From positions 744,001 through 808,000 of the forward strand of contig NZ_JAUHLN010000001.1 of assembly GCF_030412265.1 (NCBI RefSeq): a stretch of 64,000 nucleotides of DNA. The letters run 5' to 3'. The stretch's first letter is position 1. The number at the start of each line of letters is the position of its first letter. Shown in pieces: positions 1-10,189 of this stretch. The notes under the pieces are model-generated. The model saw only the letters and a program-made list of their open reading frames with translations, was not told the DNA's origin and ran no database searches. The translations under genes were made by a program, and so were the position numbers. This stretch comes from Fictibacillus terranigra. Lineage in GTDB: Bacteria; Bacillota; Bacilli; Bacillales; Fictibacillaceae.

Positions 1-647
1 AGCTCCTGATAGCCTCTCATGGGACAGGCGTGCCGATCATGCGGACGAAAATGACCACCACCCGCCTGTCGAGCCGACTGACCAATTATCTGGAAAGCCG
101 TCTTGCACCAATGACCGCTGTTCATGGTGTTTTAGTTGATATATATGGAATCGGAGTGCTTATTAAAGGAGACAGCGGGGTAGGAAAAAGTGAAACCGCA
201 CTAGAGCTAGTGAAACGGGGCCATCGCCTCGTTGCGGATGATTCGGTAGAAATCCGCCAGGAAGATGAAGAGACACTCGTGGGGAGTGCACCCGAGCTCA
301 TCCAGCATCTGCTCGAGATCCGCGGTCTTGGCATCATAAATGTCATGACGCTGTTTGGTGCGGGAGCAGTCCGTAACTATAAAAAGATTTCTCTCATTAT
401 CAACCTGGAAACGTGGGATTCCAAAAAGGTCTACGATCGTCTGGGTCTTGAGGAAGAGACCATGCCGATACTTGACACTGAGGTGCCGATTCTAACGGTG
501 CCTGTTCGGCCGGGACGCAACCTTGCTGTCATTATAGAAGTTGCTGCGATGAACTTCCGCCTGAAACGGATGGGTATGAATGCAGCCAAGCAGTTTAACG
601 ACAGATTGACAGATGCGATCGCATCAGGAGACGATGAAGATTTATAA
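1..647 (+). CDS. hprK: HPr kinase/phosphorylase, C-terminal part (5' end outside window)
   Basis: Bifunctional cytosolic enzyme that phosphorylates HPr and Crh on Ser46 and removes that phosphate, the sensor step of carbon catabolite repression. The frame is open from base 3, so the gene starts upstream of the window; about 214 residues are visible of a family length near 310. The Walker A loop GDSGVGKSE lies at visible residues 56-64, and the family signature follows ([12 protein letters not shown], then [20 protein letters not shown] near the end). The stop is TAA at 645-647. lgt follows after 33 nt in the same orientation, as in B. subtilis. Its partner Crh is encoded at 21348. Confidence 0.97.
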   Translation, partial: LLIASHGTGVPIMRTKMTTTRLSSRLTNYLESRLAPMTAVHGVLVDIYGIGVLIKGDSGVGKSETALELVKRGHRLVADDSVEIRQEDEETLVGSAPELIQHLLEIRGLGIINVMTLFGAGAVRNYKKISLIINLETWDSKKVYDRLGLEEETMPILDTEVPILTVPVRPGRNLAVIIEVAAMNFRLKRMGMNAAKQFNDRLTDAIASGDDEDL

Positions 648-680
648 TCATAGAAAAGAAAGAAAAAAGGAAGTGGAAAC

Positions 681-1496
681 GTGGACTCTAGTATTCAACC
701 GATCGACAGGGTTGCTTTAGAACTAGGCCCCATAACCGTCTATTGGTATGGGGTGATCATCGGGCTTGGAGCTTTGCTCGGCCTTTGGATTGCCGTCAGG
801 GAATCTGAACGCCGCGGGCTCGGAAAAGATGCGTTCGTGGACGTCGTCATGTGGGCGGTGCCGATAGCGATCATCTGTGCGCGCATTTATTATGTCTCAT
901 TTGAGTGGGACTTTTACAGCAAGCATCCCAATAAAATCGTCGCGATCTGGGAAGGGGGCATCGCCATTCATGGTGCGCTCATCGGATCATTTTTAACAGC
1001 TTTTATTTTTTCAAAAATGAGCGGCATCTCCTTCTGGAAGCTTGCGGACATCGCAGCACCGAGCATCATACTGGGACAGGGAATCGGGCGCTGGGGCAAC
1101 TTTATGAATCAGGAGGCACATGGCGGGCCGGTGAGCCGGAGCTTTTTGGAGAATACGCTGCATCTTCCGGATTTTATCGTGAATCAGATGTACATTAACG
1201 GATCGTACTATCACCCTACTTTTTTATATGAATCACTTTGGGATTTAGCCGGATTTGTGATCCTCATGTTACTGAGAAAAGCAAACCTTAAACGGGGAGA
1301 GCTGTTTTTCAGCTATGTGATCTGGTACTCCATCGGGAGATTTTTCGTTGAAGGATTGCGGACGGATAGCCTGATGCTGACATCAAACTTAAGGATCGCC
1401 CAAGTGATCTCACTCGTCCTGATCGTCTTGTCGGTCAGTTTAATCATCTATCGACGCAAAACGGGCATGTCCGAGAAACGCTACCTGGAAGGGTGA
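681..1496 (+). CDS. lgt: prolipoprotein diacylglyceryl transferase
   Basis: Integral membrane enzyme that transfers diacylglycerol from phosphatidylglycerol to the lipobox cysteine of prolipoproteins, the first step of lipoprotein maturation. It has 271 residues, the normal length, with about seven hydrophobic segments. The Lgt signature [14 protein letters not shown] is at about residues 136-149, and an HGAL motif near residue 97 matches the conserved catalytic region. The start is GTG at 681, preceded by a purine-rich AAGGAAG site. It lies between hprK and ppaX in the order usual for bacilli. Lipoprotein substrates in this window include BtuF. Confidence 0.96.
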   Translation: MDSSIQPIDRVALELGPITVYWYGVIIGLGALLGLWIAVRESERRGLGKDAFVDVVMWAVPIAIICARIYYVSFEWDFYSKHPNKIVAIWEGGIAIHGALIGSFLTAFIFSKMSGISFWKLADIAAPSIILGQGIGRWGNFMNQEAHGGPVSRSFLENTLHLPDFIVNQMYINGSYYHPTFLYESLWDLAGFVILMLLRKANLKRGELFFSYVIWYSIGRFFVEGLRTDSLMLTSNLRIAQVISLVLIVLSVSLIIYRRKTGMSEKRYLEG

Positions 1497-1545
1497 GCCG
1501 CTCGGCTGACCTTTACATAAAACAAAAAACAAGAAAGGAATTCTT

Positions 1546-2187
1546 ATGAAAATCAATACGGCTTTATTTGATTTAGACGGAACACTCATTAATACGAACG
1601 AGCTGATCATTGCCTCCTATCTTCACACGCTTGATAAGTTTTTTCCAGAACAGTACAACCGTGAACATATCATTCCCCTGATGGGTATGCCTCTGACAGA
1701 GACGATGGAACTCTTTGATAAGAACCAAGTGAAGGAACTCATAGAAACTTACAAAGATCATAACCTCTCTCATCACGATGAACTCGTTACAGAGTTTGAA
1801 GGGGTTATTGAAACGATAGAGACGCTGCATAAGAATGGCTATAAACTAGGTATCGTAACAACGAAAATGAGGAACTCGGTTCATTTGGGCCTTAAACTCG
1901 CAGGCCTTGACCGTTTCTTTGAGACGATCGTTACGCTCGATGATGTAGAGCGAGCGAAGCCGGATGCTGAACCTGTGGAAAAAGCGCTGGCACTGCTAAA
2001 TGCTAAACCAGAGGAAGCGATCATGATCGGCGACAGCAAGTATGATATTCTATCAGGAAAAAATGCAGGCACTAAAACAGCAGGGGTGGCCTGGACCATT
2101 CGAGGCCGAGAATATCTTGAAGAATTTTCGCCGGATTATATGCTTGATCACATGACAGACCTACTTGCTATTTTAGGGGAGAACTAA
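1546..2187 (+). CDS. ppaX: HAD-family pyrophosphatase PpaX
   Basis: Hydrolyses pyrophosphate, including that released when HPr kinase/phosphorylase works by phosphorolysis of P-Ser-HPr, which explains its place beside hprK. It has 213 residues. HAD motif I is FDLDGTL (Asp9, Asp11), motif II is the VTTK segment, and motif III/IV runs from KPDAEP to MIGDSKYD (about residues 145-168). The ATG has an AGAAAGGAA site upstream. The stop is 1 nt before the next start, so translation is probably coupled to yvoF. Annotation as a phosphoglycolate phosphatase-like HAD enzyme would be the main alternative; context favours PpaX. Confidence 0.92.
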   Translation: MKINTALFDLDGTLINTNELIIASYLHTLDKFFPEQYNREHIIPLMGMPLTETMELFDKNQVKELIETYKDHNLSHHDELVTEFEGVIETIETLHKNGYKLGIVTTKMRNSVHLGLKLAGLDRFFETIVTLDDVERAKPDAEPVEKALALLNAKPEEAIMIGDSKYDILSGKNAGTKTAGVAWTIRGREYLEEFSPDYMLDHMTDLLAILGEN

Positions 2188-2188
2188 A

Positions 2189-2704
2189 TTGAGGAAGACG
2201 GAACGGTATGCTGTCCAAGGCAAAAACTCACTCTACCAGGTCTATGCGACCGTGCCTTTTTGGAAGGTAGCGAAAAATTTCGTTGCCATCCAGGTATCGC
2301 GCTATACGCCCTTCCTGCCCGTGAAAAACTGGATCTGTCGGACGTTTCTTGGAATGAAGGTAGGAGAGGATACGGCAGTCGCTTTGATGGTCATGCTGGA
2401 TGTCATGTTTCCCGAACGGATTTCGATTGGCAGAAACACGGTGATCGGCTATAACACGACCATTCTCGCTCATGAATATTTAATTCGGGAGTACCGGCTT
2501 GGTGATGTGATCATTGGTGATGAAGTGATGATCGGTGCGAACAGCACAATCCTCCCGGGAGTGACGATTGGAAACGGTGCCGTTGTTTCAGCCGGTACAC
2601 TCGTTCATAAAGATGTGCCGGAAGGAGCCTTTGTCGGCGGGAACCCCATGCAGATCATTTATACGAAAGAGGAAATGGAAGGCCGGGAGCGGGAAAAAAG
2701 TTGA
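2189..2704 (+). CDS. yvoF: hexapeptide-repeat acyltransferase, YvoF-like
   Basis: Putative O-acetyltransferase of the left-handed beta-helix family; the substrate is unknown. It has 171 residues. Isoleucine-patch repeats occupy roughly residues 75-155 (IGDEVMIGANSTILPGV, then GNGAVVSAGT), ending in the usual VGGNPMQII cap. The start is TTG at 2189 with AGGGGA at 2175-2180. It begins 1 nt after ppaX, as yvoF does in B. subtilis. No signal peptide is seen, so it is probably cytosolic. Confidence 0.88.
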   Translation: MRKTERYAVQGKNSLYQVYATVPFWKVAKNFVAIQVSRYTPFLPVKNWICRTFLGMKVGEDTAVALMVMLDVMFPERISIGRNTVIGYNTTILAHEYLIREYRLGDVIIGDEVMIGANSTILPGVTIGNGAVVSAGTLVHKDVPEGAFVGGNPMQIIYTKEEMEGREREKS

Positions 2705-2791
2705 ATTTTGTCGTGCTTTCGGCTCTTGGGTTTTTATGATGAAAGGAGTATACTAGTAACAAGACAACTCGGTAAGCAGGAGGGAAGAAAT

Positions 2792-3373
2792 TTGAATCGG
2801 AAGTCTTTTTCCATATTTTTTGTAAGAGATACATTCAAAGTAGGCCATCTCATGGATGATTGCTCCATGAGTCAGCATTCTGCATCCCAAGCCAGCAACA
2901 ACACAGAACTTCTTGCAACTAGAGACGCTTACCGTTTTCGCACCGCAGTTTCCCGGTTAAAGGGAAGCTCGTTTGTTAAGCACTATGAGCTGCATGACGA
3001 TAAAGCCAGGATCTATTATTTTGGAGATTTTGCATCCTATCGCAGGCTGGTTCCGTATTCCGCACTAGCGAAAGAAGACTACCTACACTACTTAGGCACT
3101 GAAGGCGCAGTGTACCAACTACTCCTTGATTCCACGGTTTATCTGCTGAAAGAACTCCATTTCCTTAATCATGTAACCATCGAAATTCCGAACCATGGCA
3201 AAATATATACAGTGAATGTTTCACGAAAAGAATTAGACGAACACCTGGATTGCAGCCTGTCTGAAATGAAGGACGGACATCATCACCGGTTTTATTTATT
3301 GTACCGCGATTTAGAAGTTAAGAAGTTTGTCTCTCAATTTGTAAAAGTAAGGCGGCTGCGCAGAAAACATTAA
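2792..3373 (+). CDS. conserved hypothetical protein, 193 residues
   Basis: I do not recognise the family. The frame is open from 2708, but the convincing start is TTG at 2792, preceded by AGGAGGGAAG at 2778-2787. The product is soluble, mixed alpha/beta in appearance, with a basic C-terminus (KVRRLRRKH) and no membrane segment. The middle has a stretch rich in aromatic and acidic residues (YYFGDFASYRRLVPYS). It ends the hprK-lgt-ppaX-yvoF run and is followed by a strong terminator, so it is probably the last gene of that operon. Codon use resembles its neighbours. Confidence 0.7.
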   Translation: MNRKSFSIFFVRDTFKVGHLMDDCSMSQHSASQASNNTELLATRDAYRFRTAVSRLKGSSFVKHYELHDDKARIYYFGDFASYRRLVPYSALAKEDYLHYLGTEGAVYQLLLDSTVYLLKELHFLNHVTIEIPNHGKIYTVNVSRKELDEHLDCSLSEMKDGHHHRFYLLYRDLEVKKFVSQFVKVRRLRRKH

Positions 3374-3385
3374 ATTCTACTTGGA

Positions 3386-3420
3386 AAAATCAATGCTTGC
3401 AAAGGCGTTGATTTTTTTTA
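3386..3420 (+). terminator. rho-independent terminator of the hprK-lgt operon
   Basis: Inverted repeat AATCAATGC / GCGTTGATT around a short loop, followed by a run of seven T. It closes the operon ending with the 193-residue hypothetical gene. Confidence 0.85.
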
Positions 3421-3500
3421 TTTTGTTTAAAATACGGCCGTTCAAGGAATTCCGCATCATTTAGAGAAATAACTAAGGTAGCTGAAATGGAGGGTTTGAC

Positions 3501-3956
3501 ATGGAAAAGATGGTGGGAACGGTAAAAGAATTGATCGGAGCGTCCGAGTGCCTCAAGGGTTTTTCCGTGATGAAGGAGCTGAGAACGGCACTGTCCCAGG
3601 AGTATCTGTAGCTCATCAGTTCCATGTCCAAGGAGGGATACCGTCTTTTTGCCCTTGAACACGAAGGAATAACAGCAGCTGCAGCTGGTATTATCATACG
3701 AACCAATTTTTATAATAAAAAGCATATTTTTGTCTATGATCTCGTCACTCTTGCGGATTACCGATCAAAGGGGTGTGGAGAAAAACTGCTGGATTATGTG
3801 CATCATTGGGCGAATGAACAGGGCTGCGAATTTGCTACACTGGAGTCCGGTATTCAGAGGAAAGATGCCCATCGTTTCTATGAAAACAAGATGGGCTATG
3901 AACGCTATTCTATTCTTTTCGGAAAATACTGTAGGGAAACCGCCGAGAAAAATTAA
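3501..3956 (+). pseudogene. GNAT acetyltransferase, broken by an in-frame TAG
   Basis: Reading from ATG 3501 (GGAGG at 3489-3493) gives 36 codons, then TAG at 3609-3611, then 114 more codons in the same frame to TAA. The two parts join into a normal GNAT protein of about 151 residues. The first part ends in LRTALSQEYL and the second continues with a YRLFALEHEG strand, an acetyl-CoA loop (YRSKGCGEKLLDYV) and RFYENKMGYER at the C-terminus, all typical of the family. The TAG falls where the family has a polar residue after EYL. Either this is a recent nonsense mutation, or it is a base error in the sequence. An internal start at ATG 3624 would give an N-terminally truncated product. Confidence 0.82.
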
Positions 3957-3991
3957 GGCTACTATTCTTTCTGGAAAGAAATTGTGATGAT

Positions 3992-4996
3992 CTATGGAAG
4001 CAGCGATTCCATCGTGTCTGCATTCAGAGGGCCGATATGGAGCTGAGCAACTCTGCCGCTTTTGTCGATAACATAGGTCGTAGGCAGGGTAAAAGCATGA
4101 TATTTGCGACTGACTTTTCCCTGTTCATCCAACAATACCGGGAAGGTGACATGATGTGTTTGGGCAAATGCTCTGGCAGCTGTTCTTGAATCTTCAGACG
4201 TAAGATTCACTGCCAAAATGACCGCATCCCTGCCGCCGTGTTTCTTTTGAAACCGCTGCATTTCCGGGATCTCAGCCTGGCACGGAGGGCACCAGCTTGC
4301 CCAAAAATTAAGGAAGACTGTTTTTCCTTTATACTGGGAAAGGGAGAGTGTCCTTCCGTCAATTGTTTTCAGTGTAAACTCAGGCGGGATGTTGCCCCTT
4401 TTCAATCCTGATATTCCTGCTTCAGCGGCTGGGTAACTCTTCTCTCCGAATGGCGCTGCAGAGAATGAAAACAGAGCAAGAGCTGCAAAAACGATGGAGC
4501 TAAGTCTATGCACACGTTTGTTTTTCATGAATACAAGAACCATAAACAGCCCGAATACAACGGTGAAAAGCGCAGTGGACAAGATCGTTCTTTCACAGAA
4601 CGCATGAACACCTCCATAGAACAGGTAGAAGGCAGCTCCAGAGAGTGTGCCAGTGGATAACAACAAGGATACTGAAGCATTCGATCTGCTCAAAGAAACG
4701 AATACATACGAACCTGCTGTGATCACTCCCAAAACCAACCCCGGTGTGCCTCCTGAAAAATAAAGAAGGGAACTGGGATGCCTGAACGTCAGCAATGGAT
4801 GAAAAATGAAATAGCTGATCTTCCAAATGATCAGCAACAGGGTTACAGCATTCCATAAGAGATGGATTTCTGCAAACGCGGCCTTTTCCTTTTTTGCTTT
4901 AACATGCACCACTGCATAAGCAAACATTCCAGATAACAAGAGGAGCAAAAGCTGAGAGTTTAAATGCAGGGAACCCAGCTGAATAACTTCCGGCAT
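3992..4996 (-). CDS. membrane-anchored TlpA/ResA-like thiol-disulfide reductase
   Basis: It has 334 residues in two parts. Residues 1-180 are hydrophobic with about six membrane segments. Residues 200-334 are a thioredoxin fold of the TlpA/ResA type with the redox motif WCPPC (Cys236, Cys239) and the cis-proline segment TLPTTYVID. The C-terminal domain probably faces the outside and reduces or oxidises cysteines of exported proteins, for example in cytochrome c maturation. Ordinary ResA has one anchor only; here there is a polytopic domain I cannot assign. The gene stands alone on the minus strand. Confidence 0.8.
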   Translation of the reverse strand: MPEVIQLGSLHLNSQLLLLLLSGMFAYAVVHVKAKKEKAAFAEIHLLWNAVTLLLIIWKISYFIFHPLLTFRHPSSLLYFSGGTPGLVLGVITAGSYVFVSLSRSNASVSLLLSTGTLSGAAFYLFYGGVHAFCERTILSTALFTVVFGLFMVLVFMKNKRVHRLSSIVFAALALFSFSAAPFGEKSYPAAEAGISGLKRGNIPPEFTLKTIDGRTLSLSQYKGKTVFLNFWASWCPPCQAEIPEMQRFQKKHGGRDAVILAVNLTSEDSRTAARAFAQTHHVTFPVLLDEQGKVSRKYHAFTLPTTYVIDKSGRVAQLHIGPLNADTMESLLP

Positions 4997-5108
4997 CGGC
5001 CTTCACCGCCTTCTTCTAAACATAAGTGTTAGTCTTACTATTACCTTATCCATGGAAAAGGACAAGTATGTTAGAGAAAATACAAAAAGGAGAACGTTTT
5101 AGCACATA

Positions 5109-5142
5109 AAAAGAAGAAGGAAATGAACCAGTTCATCTCCTT
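5109..5142 (-). terminator. terminator of the Ca2+/H+ antiporter gene
   Basis: Read on the minus strand, arms GAAGGAGATGAAC and GTTCATTTCCTTC flank a 2-nt centre and are followed by TTCTTTTT. It is about 45 nt past the antiporter stop. Confidence 0.75.
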
Positions 5143-5185
5143 CGCCTGTGTTTTATAAACCTTTCAACTTAATCCAAGTCAGCTG

Positions 5186-6247
5186 TTACAGAAGATAAAA
5201 CCCGACACCCATGATCAGGTAGGCTGCAAGAAGGGTCAAGCCTTCGAACCAGTTGGTATCCCCGTCATTCGTCAGGGAGATGGTTAGGAACACGGCTAAA
5301 ACCATTGAGACGAGTTCAGGCAGGGAGAAGACGAGTGACATCTGCTTTTCGAACAATGCGGAAGCCAGAACAAGAACAGGAGCAACAAACATGGCGATCT
5401 GCAATGTGGAACCGACGGCGATTTCCACGGTCACGCCAACTTTGTTCTTGTAAGCCATCAATACTGCCGAGGCATGTTCAGCGGCGTTACCGACGATCGC
5501 GACGATGATGATCCCGATGAAGACTTCACTCCAGCCAAGTGTTTTTCCTACTTCTTCAAACGTGTGAACGAGGTTTTCTGAAATGTACGCAACTGCTAAA
5601 GTGGCGAGAAATAATATAATAATCGATTTCTTCTTTGTCCACTCTGCGGTTTCTTCTTCATCATGCGGCCCCGTTTCTTCTTCATAAGCATAAACACCGC
5701 GGTGGGTCACAAGCTTAAAATAGAGGGCTGCCAAGTAGAGGAAAATCATGATGGCTGACACCCAAACGCTCAATGTAAAAGATTCGTGGTTATCAAGCGT
5801 CAATGAGAAAACCTCAGGGAAAACAAAAGCTACGACAATGGCAAAAATCATTAATCCTGCGTTGTGCTGGGCATCATGCACATTAAATTTTTGCCGTTTA
5901 AACTTTAATCCGCCGATAAAGAAAGAAAGTCCCCCTACAAGCAAAAGGTTCCCCAAGACTGAACCTGTTAAAGAAGCGAGCACGACCGAAACTAATCCAG
6001 CTTTTAAGGCAAAAATAGAAATGATCAGCTCTACAGCATTGCCGAAGGTGGCGTTCAGGAGCCCTCCGATCCTTGGGCCGACCGTAATGGCGAGACTCTC
6101 CGTTGCTCTTCCCATGAAGGAAGCAAGAGCAATAATCGTGAAGCAATAAATAATGAATGATGCAACTGCCGGCCAATGCAACAGGCTGGCGGCCACTGAT
6201 AAAGGAATTCCTAATATAATTCCGATGAAAAAAATACGATTAACCAA
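5186..6247 (-). CDS. cax: calcium/proton antiporter, CaCA family (ChaA/YfkE-like)
   Basis: Integral membrane exchanger that exports Ca2+ in return for protons. It has 353 residues and about eleven membrane segments. The two alpha-repeats that form the ion site are present: GNAVELIISIFALK near residue 68 and GNAAEHASAVLMAYKNKVG near residue 252, each with its essential glutamate. An acidic cytosolic loop (EEETGPHDEEETAEW, about residues 195-210) separates the halves. It is monocistronic, with its own terminator at 5109-5142. Confidence 0.92.
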   Translation of the reverse strand: MVNRIFFIGIILGIPLSVAASLLHWPAVASFIIYCFTIIALASFMGRATESLAITVGPRIGGLLNATFGNAVELIISIFALKAGLVSVVLASLTGSVLGNLLLVGGLSFFIGGLKFKRQKFNVHDAQHNAGLMIFAIVVAFVFPEVFSLTLDNHESFTLSVWVSAIMIFLYLAALYFKLVTHRGVYAYEEETGPHDEEETAEWTKKKSIIILFLATLAVAYISENLVHTFEEVGKTLGWSEVFIGIIIVAIVGNAAEHASAVLMAYKNKVGVTVEIAVGSTLQIAMFVAPVLVLASALFEKQMSLVFSLPELVSMVLAVFLTISLTNDGDTNWFEGLTLLAAYLIMGVGFYLL

Positions 6248-6415
6248 TATGTATGCTCCTTTATAGTAGTGTTTTTTTCGTGTAATACTAAATTGTCTTC
6301 AAGATGTATCCTTTTGTTGCAGCTCCCATCAAGTATTCCCTTTTTCACTCGTATGTAACGTATTTTATCGATAAATTGGGATAGCCTGCAAGCTATTCCT
6401 TTTCTGCTCTTTCGG

Positions 6416-6444
6416 TTGACGAATCTATAAAAGAAGTGTAGACT
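6416..6444 (+). promoter_or_regulatory. probable SigA promoter of the his operon
   Basis: TTGACG at 6416-6421, a 17-nt spacer and TAGACT at 6439-6444, about 62 nt before the hisZ start. No T-box motif is seen in the short leader. Confidence 0.55.
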
Positions 6445-6506
6445 ACAACGTATATTTTATCTTGGTAGTATATTAGCGAACTAAAGCATAGTGAAGGTGT
6501 GAGACG

Positions 6507-7688
6507 ATGTCAAAGCCGTTTGTATTCGAAAAGCCAATGGGGATGAGAGATACTCTTCCCTTACTATATCAAGTAAAACAGCAGGTTCGTCAGGTGATGG
6601 AACAAGAAATTAAAGGCTGGGGGTATCAGTTCATTCAGACCCCTACATTAGAATATTATGACACGGTAGGCGAAGCATCTGCCATCCTGGATCAGCAGCT
6701 CTTCAAACTCCTGGATTCAGAAGGGAAGACACTCGTCCTAAGACCGGACATGACGGCCCCGATCGCCCGTGTGGTTTCTTCCAGTATGAAAAATGTTTCG
6801 TATCCTATCCGTTTGGCATATGATTCGGCTGTTTTCCGTTCACAGCAGCGGGAGGGCGGCCGGCCGGCGGAATTTGAACAAGTGGGCGTTGAACTGATCG
6901 GTGACGGAACTTCAAGTGCGGATGCAGAAGTCATCGCACTCATGGTGTCCGCTCTCTCTAAAGCTGGACTGGATGAATTTAAAGTGGCCGTGGGACATAT
7001 CGGCTTTCTTAATGAACTTTTTCTTGAAGTCCTTGGAAATGCAGAAAGAGCAGAAGAGCTTTTGAGGTTTTTATATGAAAAAAATTATGTCGGCTACGCC
7101 AGCCATGTGAAAAACCTGGCACTGTCGTCCATCGATAAAAAGCGATTGCTCGACCTGCTTCAGCTGCGTGGAAGCGAAGAAATCCTGGAAGAGGCCAAAC
7201 AAATCGCGGCAGCCGGCGGGCAAAAGGCAGTCGCTGATCTGCAGGAGCTATTCTCTATTTTAGAAATGTATGGAGTAAAAGATAAAGTGTTCCTCGATTT
7301 TACTCTCTTCAGCCATATGAGCTATTACACGGGAATCGTATTTGAAGGCTATACGAAAGAACTCGGTTTCCCGTTATGCAGCGGAGGAAGATATGATCAG
7401 CTGCTCGATGAATTTGGCAGGAGTGCTCAGGCTATTGGATTCGGGATACGCCTTGATTACTTAATCGAGGCACTGGACGTGAAGGAGCCTGTCAACCCCC
7501 GTACATGCATCGTATTTAGTCCGGAACGGAGAAAAGAAGCAATCGTAAAATCAAGAGAGCTTCGCGAAAAAGGGAAGTCTGCGGTTGTACAAGATATATC
7601 AGGTGTTGGAAATGTGGATGAATACAGCGGACGTTTCGAAGAAGTCATTTATTATATCGGTAAACCGGTGAAAGGGGAGGTAAAATGA
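6507..7688 (+). CDS. hisZ: ATP phosphoribosyltransferase regulatory subunit
   Basis: A histidyl-tRNA synthetase paralogue that has no charging role; it binds the short catalytic subunit HisG and allows feedback inhibition by histidine. It has 393 residues, with GMRDTLP at residues 12-18, class II synthetase motif 2 ([21 protein letters not shown] region, shown here only as its core [13 protein letters not shown]) and motif 3 ([11 protein letters not shown]). It begins the his operon and overlaps hisG by 4 nt. Its presence agrees with HisG here being the short form. Confidence 0.95.
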   Translation: MSKPFVFEKPMGMRDTLPLLYQVKQQVRQVMEQEIKGWGYQFIQTPTLEYYDTVGEASAILDQQLFKLLDSEGKTLVLRPDMTAPIARVVSSSMKNVSYPIRLAYDSAVFRSQQREGGRPAEFEQVGVELIGDGTSSADAEVIALMVSALSKAGLDEFKVAVGHIGFLNELFLEVLGNAERAEELLRFLYEKNYVGYASHVKNLALSSIDKKRLLDLLQLRGSEEILEEAKQIAAAGGQKAVADLQELFSILEMYGVKDKVFLDFTLFSHMSYYTGIVFEGYTKELGFPLCSGGRYDQLLDEFGRSAQAIGFGIRLDYLIEALDVKEPVNPRTCIVFSPERRKEAIVKSRELREKGKSAVVQDISGVGNVDEYSGRFEEVIYYIGKPVKGEVK

Positions 7689-8329
7689 GCAGCTTATTAA
7701 CGGTAGCCATGCCTAAGGGGCGTATTTTTCAGGAAGCGGTAGAGCTTTTGCGCCAGGCGGATTATCCGCTGCCTCCCGAATTTGAAGATTCCAGAAAACT
7801 CATTATTGAATTAGAAGAAGCAGGAATGCGGTTTATCCTGGCCAAGCCGATGGACGTTCCGACTTATGTGGAACATGGGGTTGCCGATGTTGGGATCGCA
7901 GGGAAAGATGTGATGCTTGAAGAGGAACGGGACGTATATGAAGTCCTTGATTTAAAGATCAGCGACTGTTATCTCGCAGTGGCCGGCCTTCCCGGACAGA
8001 AGGAAAACTCGGTTGCTCCCAAGATCGCAACGAAATATCCGAATGTAGCGGCACAGTATTTCAGAGAGCAGGGAGAACAGGTGGAGATCATCAAATTAAA
8101 TGGTTCCATCGAGCTGGCTCCGCTGATCGGACTCGCAGATCGCATCGTGGATATTGTTTCGACCGGAAGAACGTTAAAGGAAAACGGCCTGGTAGAAATG
8201 GAAAAAATCCAGGGGATTACTTCCAGGATGATCGTTAACCCGGCCAGCTACCGAATGAAATCAGGGGTGATCGATGAGCTGGTCGAACGCCTCAGCAAAG
8301 TGGTGGAGAGCAAGGAGGAAGTACTGTGA
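7685..8329 (+). CDS. hisG: ATP phosphoribosyltransferase, short form
   Basis: Catalyses the first step of histidine synthesis, ATP plus PRPP to phosphoribosyl-ATP. It has 214 residues, lacking the C-terminal regulatory domain of the long form, so it needs HisZ. Visible signatures are [15 protein letters not shown] at the N-terminus and the PRPP-binding segment [16 protein letters not shown] (about residues 154-169). The start ATG overlaps hisZ by 4 nt, and the stop overlaps hisD by 4 nt. Confidence 0.96.
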   Translation: MSSLLTVAMPKGRIFQEAVELLRQADYPLPPEFEDSRKLIIELEEAGMRFILAKPMDVPTYVEHGVADVGIAGKDVMLEEERDVYEVLDLKISDCYLAVAGLPGQKENSVAPKIATKYPNVAAQYFREQGEQVEIIKLNGSIELAPLIGLADRIVDIVSTGRTLKENGLVEMEKIQGITSRMIVNPASYRMKSGVIDELVERLSKVVESKEEVL

Positions 8330-9606
8330 AGATTGAGCGGGCGGTAGACATAAAAACTTTAAAGCGAAGCATCGATCAGGACTCTGAAGCTCAGCTGCTT
8401 TCTGTCCAGGACATTTTAAACCAGGTGAAGGAACAAGGAGATGCCGCGCTTTTTGAGCTGACCGGGAAGTTCGACGGGGTGATGCTCGAGGAACTGCGGG
8501 TGTCACCAGAAGAAATTCAGCAGGCCTATCAGGAAATGGACGATGAATTGGTCGAAATCATAAAAGAAGCCGCAAAGAACATCGAGGAGTACCATGTTCA
8601 GCAAAAAAAGCAATCGTGGTTCTTCACACGGCCGGACGGTACAATGCTCGGACAGAAGATAATACCTCTCGATTCGGTAGGAGTCTATGTTCCCGGGGGT
8701 ACTGCAGCATATCCATCTTCCGTGCTTATGGGTGTAACTCCGGCAAAAGTCGCCGGCGTAGAGCGGATCGTGCTGGTTTCACCACCTGACAAAAACGGTA
8801 AGCTCCCGGCAGGTGTACTGGTAGCGGCCAATGAAAGCGGTGTGGCTGCAATCTTTAAAATCGGAGGGGCACAGGCGATAGGAGCGCTGGCGTATGGTAC
8901 GGAAACGATCAAGAGCGTGGATAAAATCGTCGGGCCCGGAAATCTTTATGTGGCGCTGGCCAAACGTGAAGTATTCGGTACAGTTGATATTGACATGATC
9001 GCTGGCCCGAGTGAAATCGCTGTTTTGGCGGATGGAACCGCCAATCCTGCCTATATTGCTGCCGACCTGCTGTCACAGGCTGAACATGATCCGAGATCAG
9101 CCTCTGTCTTGGTTACCACGTCAGAAGCACTGGCAGAGCAAGTGGCTAAGGAAGTGGACAAACAGCTCCAGACCCTTCCTCGAAGAGAGATTGCAGAACG
9201 AGCAATACGCGATTATGGAGCCATCTATCTCGTGGAGAGCTTGAAAGATGGCATCGATTTGATCAATGAGATCGCTCCGGAGCATTTGGAGGTTATGACG
9301 CAAAACCCGACGGAACTGCTGGGGCAAATCAAACATGCGGGCGCTATCTTTCTCGGTCCGAACAGCTCAGAGCCTGTTGGCGATTATTTTGCCGGCAGCA
9401 ACCACGTCTTGCCGACGAGCGGAACCGCACGTTTTTCATCCCCGCTTAATGTAGACGATTTTACGAAAAAATCAAGTGTCATCATGTACAGTGAAAGAGC
9501 GATCCAGGATAACGCGAAAAAAATTGCCGCATTCGCCCGGCTTGAAGGACTTGAAGCACACGCACGGGCTGTGGAGAAACGATTGGAGGAAAAGGAAGAT
9601 GAGTAA
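8326..9606 (+). CDS. hisD: histidinol dehydrogenase
   Basis: Zinc enzyme that oxidises L-histidinol to histidine with two NAD+, the last two steps of the pathway. It has 426 residues. Motifs seen are [16 protein letters not shown] (about residues 123-138), the family signature [15 protein letters not shown] (about 223-237) and the metal/catalytic segment IAPEHLEVM (about 317-325). The start is GTG at 8326 inside the end of hisG; its end overlaps the hisB start by 8 nt. Confidence 0.97.
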   Translation: MKIERAVDIKTLKRSIDQDSEAQLLSVQDILNQVKEQGDAALFELTGKFDGVMLEELRVSPEEIQQAYQEMDDELVEIIKEAAKNIEEYHVQQKKQSWFFTRPDGTMLGQKIIPLDSVGVYVPGGTAAYPSSVLMGVTPAKVAGVERIVLVSPPDKNGKLPAGVLVAANESGVAAIFKIGGAQAIGALAYGTETIKSVDKIVGPGNLYVALAKREVFGTVDIDMIAGPSEIAVLADGTANPAYIAADLLSQAEHDPRSASVLVTTSEALAEQVAKEVDKQLQTLPRREIAERAIRDYGAIYLVESLKDGIDLINEIAPEHLEVMTQNPTELLGQIKHAGAIFLGPNSSEPVGDYFAGSNHVLPTSGTARFSSPLNVDDFTKKSSVIMYSERAIQDNAKKIAAFARLEGLEAHARAVEKRLEEKEDE

Positions 9607-10189
9607 CCGAACCTATTCAATAGAAAGAAATACAAAAGAAACCCAGATTGCTCTGAAGTTTTCTATTGATGGAGAGGGAGTGGCAGAAATTGATACGCCT
9701 GTTCCTTTCCTGAACCACATGCTGGACGGGTTTACCCGCCATGGACTATTTGATCTGACTGTGAAAGCTGCGGGCGACACGGAAATTGATGACCACCATA
9801 CGACGGAGGACGTCGGAATCTGTCTTGGAACAGCGATAAAAGAAGCGCTTGGTGATAAAAAGGGAATCAAACGTTACGGGAACGCTTTTGTTCCGATGGA
9901 TGAAACCCTTGCCCAGGTAGCCATCGATTTGAGCAACCGTCCTCATCTGGAGTTTCGTGCAGAATTTCCTTCTCAAAAGGTTGGAACATTTGATACGGAG
10001 CTTGTGCACGAGTTCTTCTGGAAGCTTGCACTGGAAGCTCGAATGAATCTTCATGTGATTGTTCACTACGGCACTAACACCCATCATATGATTGAAGCTG
10101 TCTTTAAAGCGTTCGCGAAGGCATTGGATGAGGCGACCCTCATCGATCCCCGCGTGAAGGGTGTTCCCTCAACAAAGGGGATGTTGTAG
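9599..10189 (+). CDS. hisB: imidazoleglycerol-phosphate dehydratase
   Basis: Dehydrates imidazole glycerol phosphate to imidazole acetol phosphate. The frame is open further upstream, but the start is ATG 9599 within GGAAGATGAG, giving 196 residues, the normal monofunctional length. Manganese-binding histidine clusters are visible: [13 protein letters not shown] and [11 protein letters not shown] in the first half, HLVHEFF-type ([11 protein letters not shown]) and [11 protein letters not shown] in the second. No histidinol-phosphatase domain is fused, unlike enterobacterial HisB. Confidence 0.96.
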   Translation: MSNRTYSIERNTKETQIALKFSIDGEGVAEIDTPVPFLNHMLDGFTRHGLFDLTVKAAGDTEIDDHHTTEDVGICLGTAIKEALGDKKGIKRYGNAFVPMDETLAQVAIDLSNRPHLEFRAEFPSQKVGTFDTELVHEFFWKLALEARMNLHVIVHYGTNTHHMIEAVFKAFAKALDEATLIDPRVKGVPSTKGML

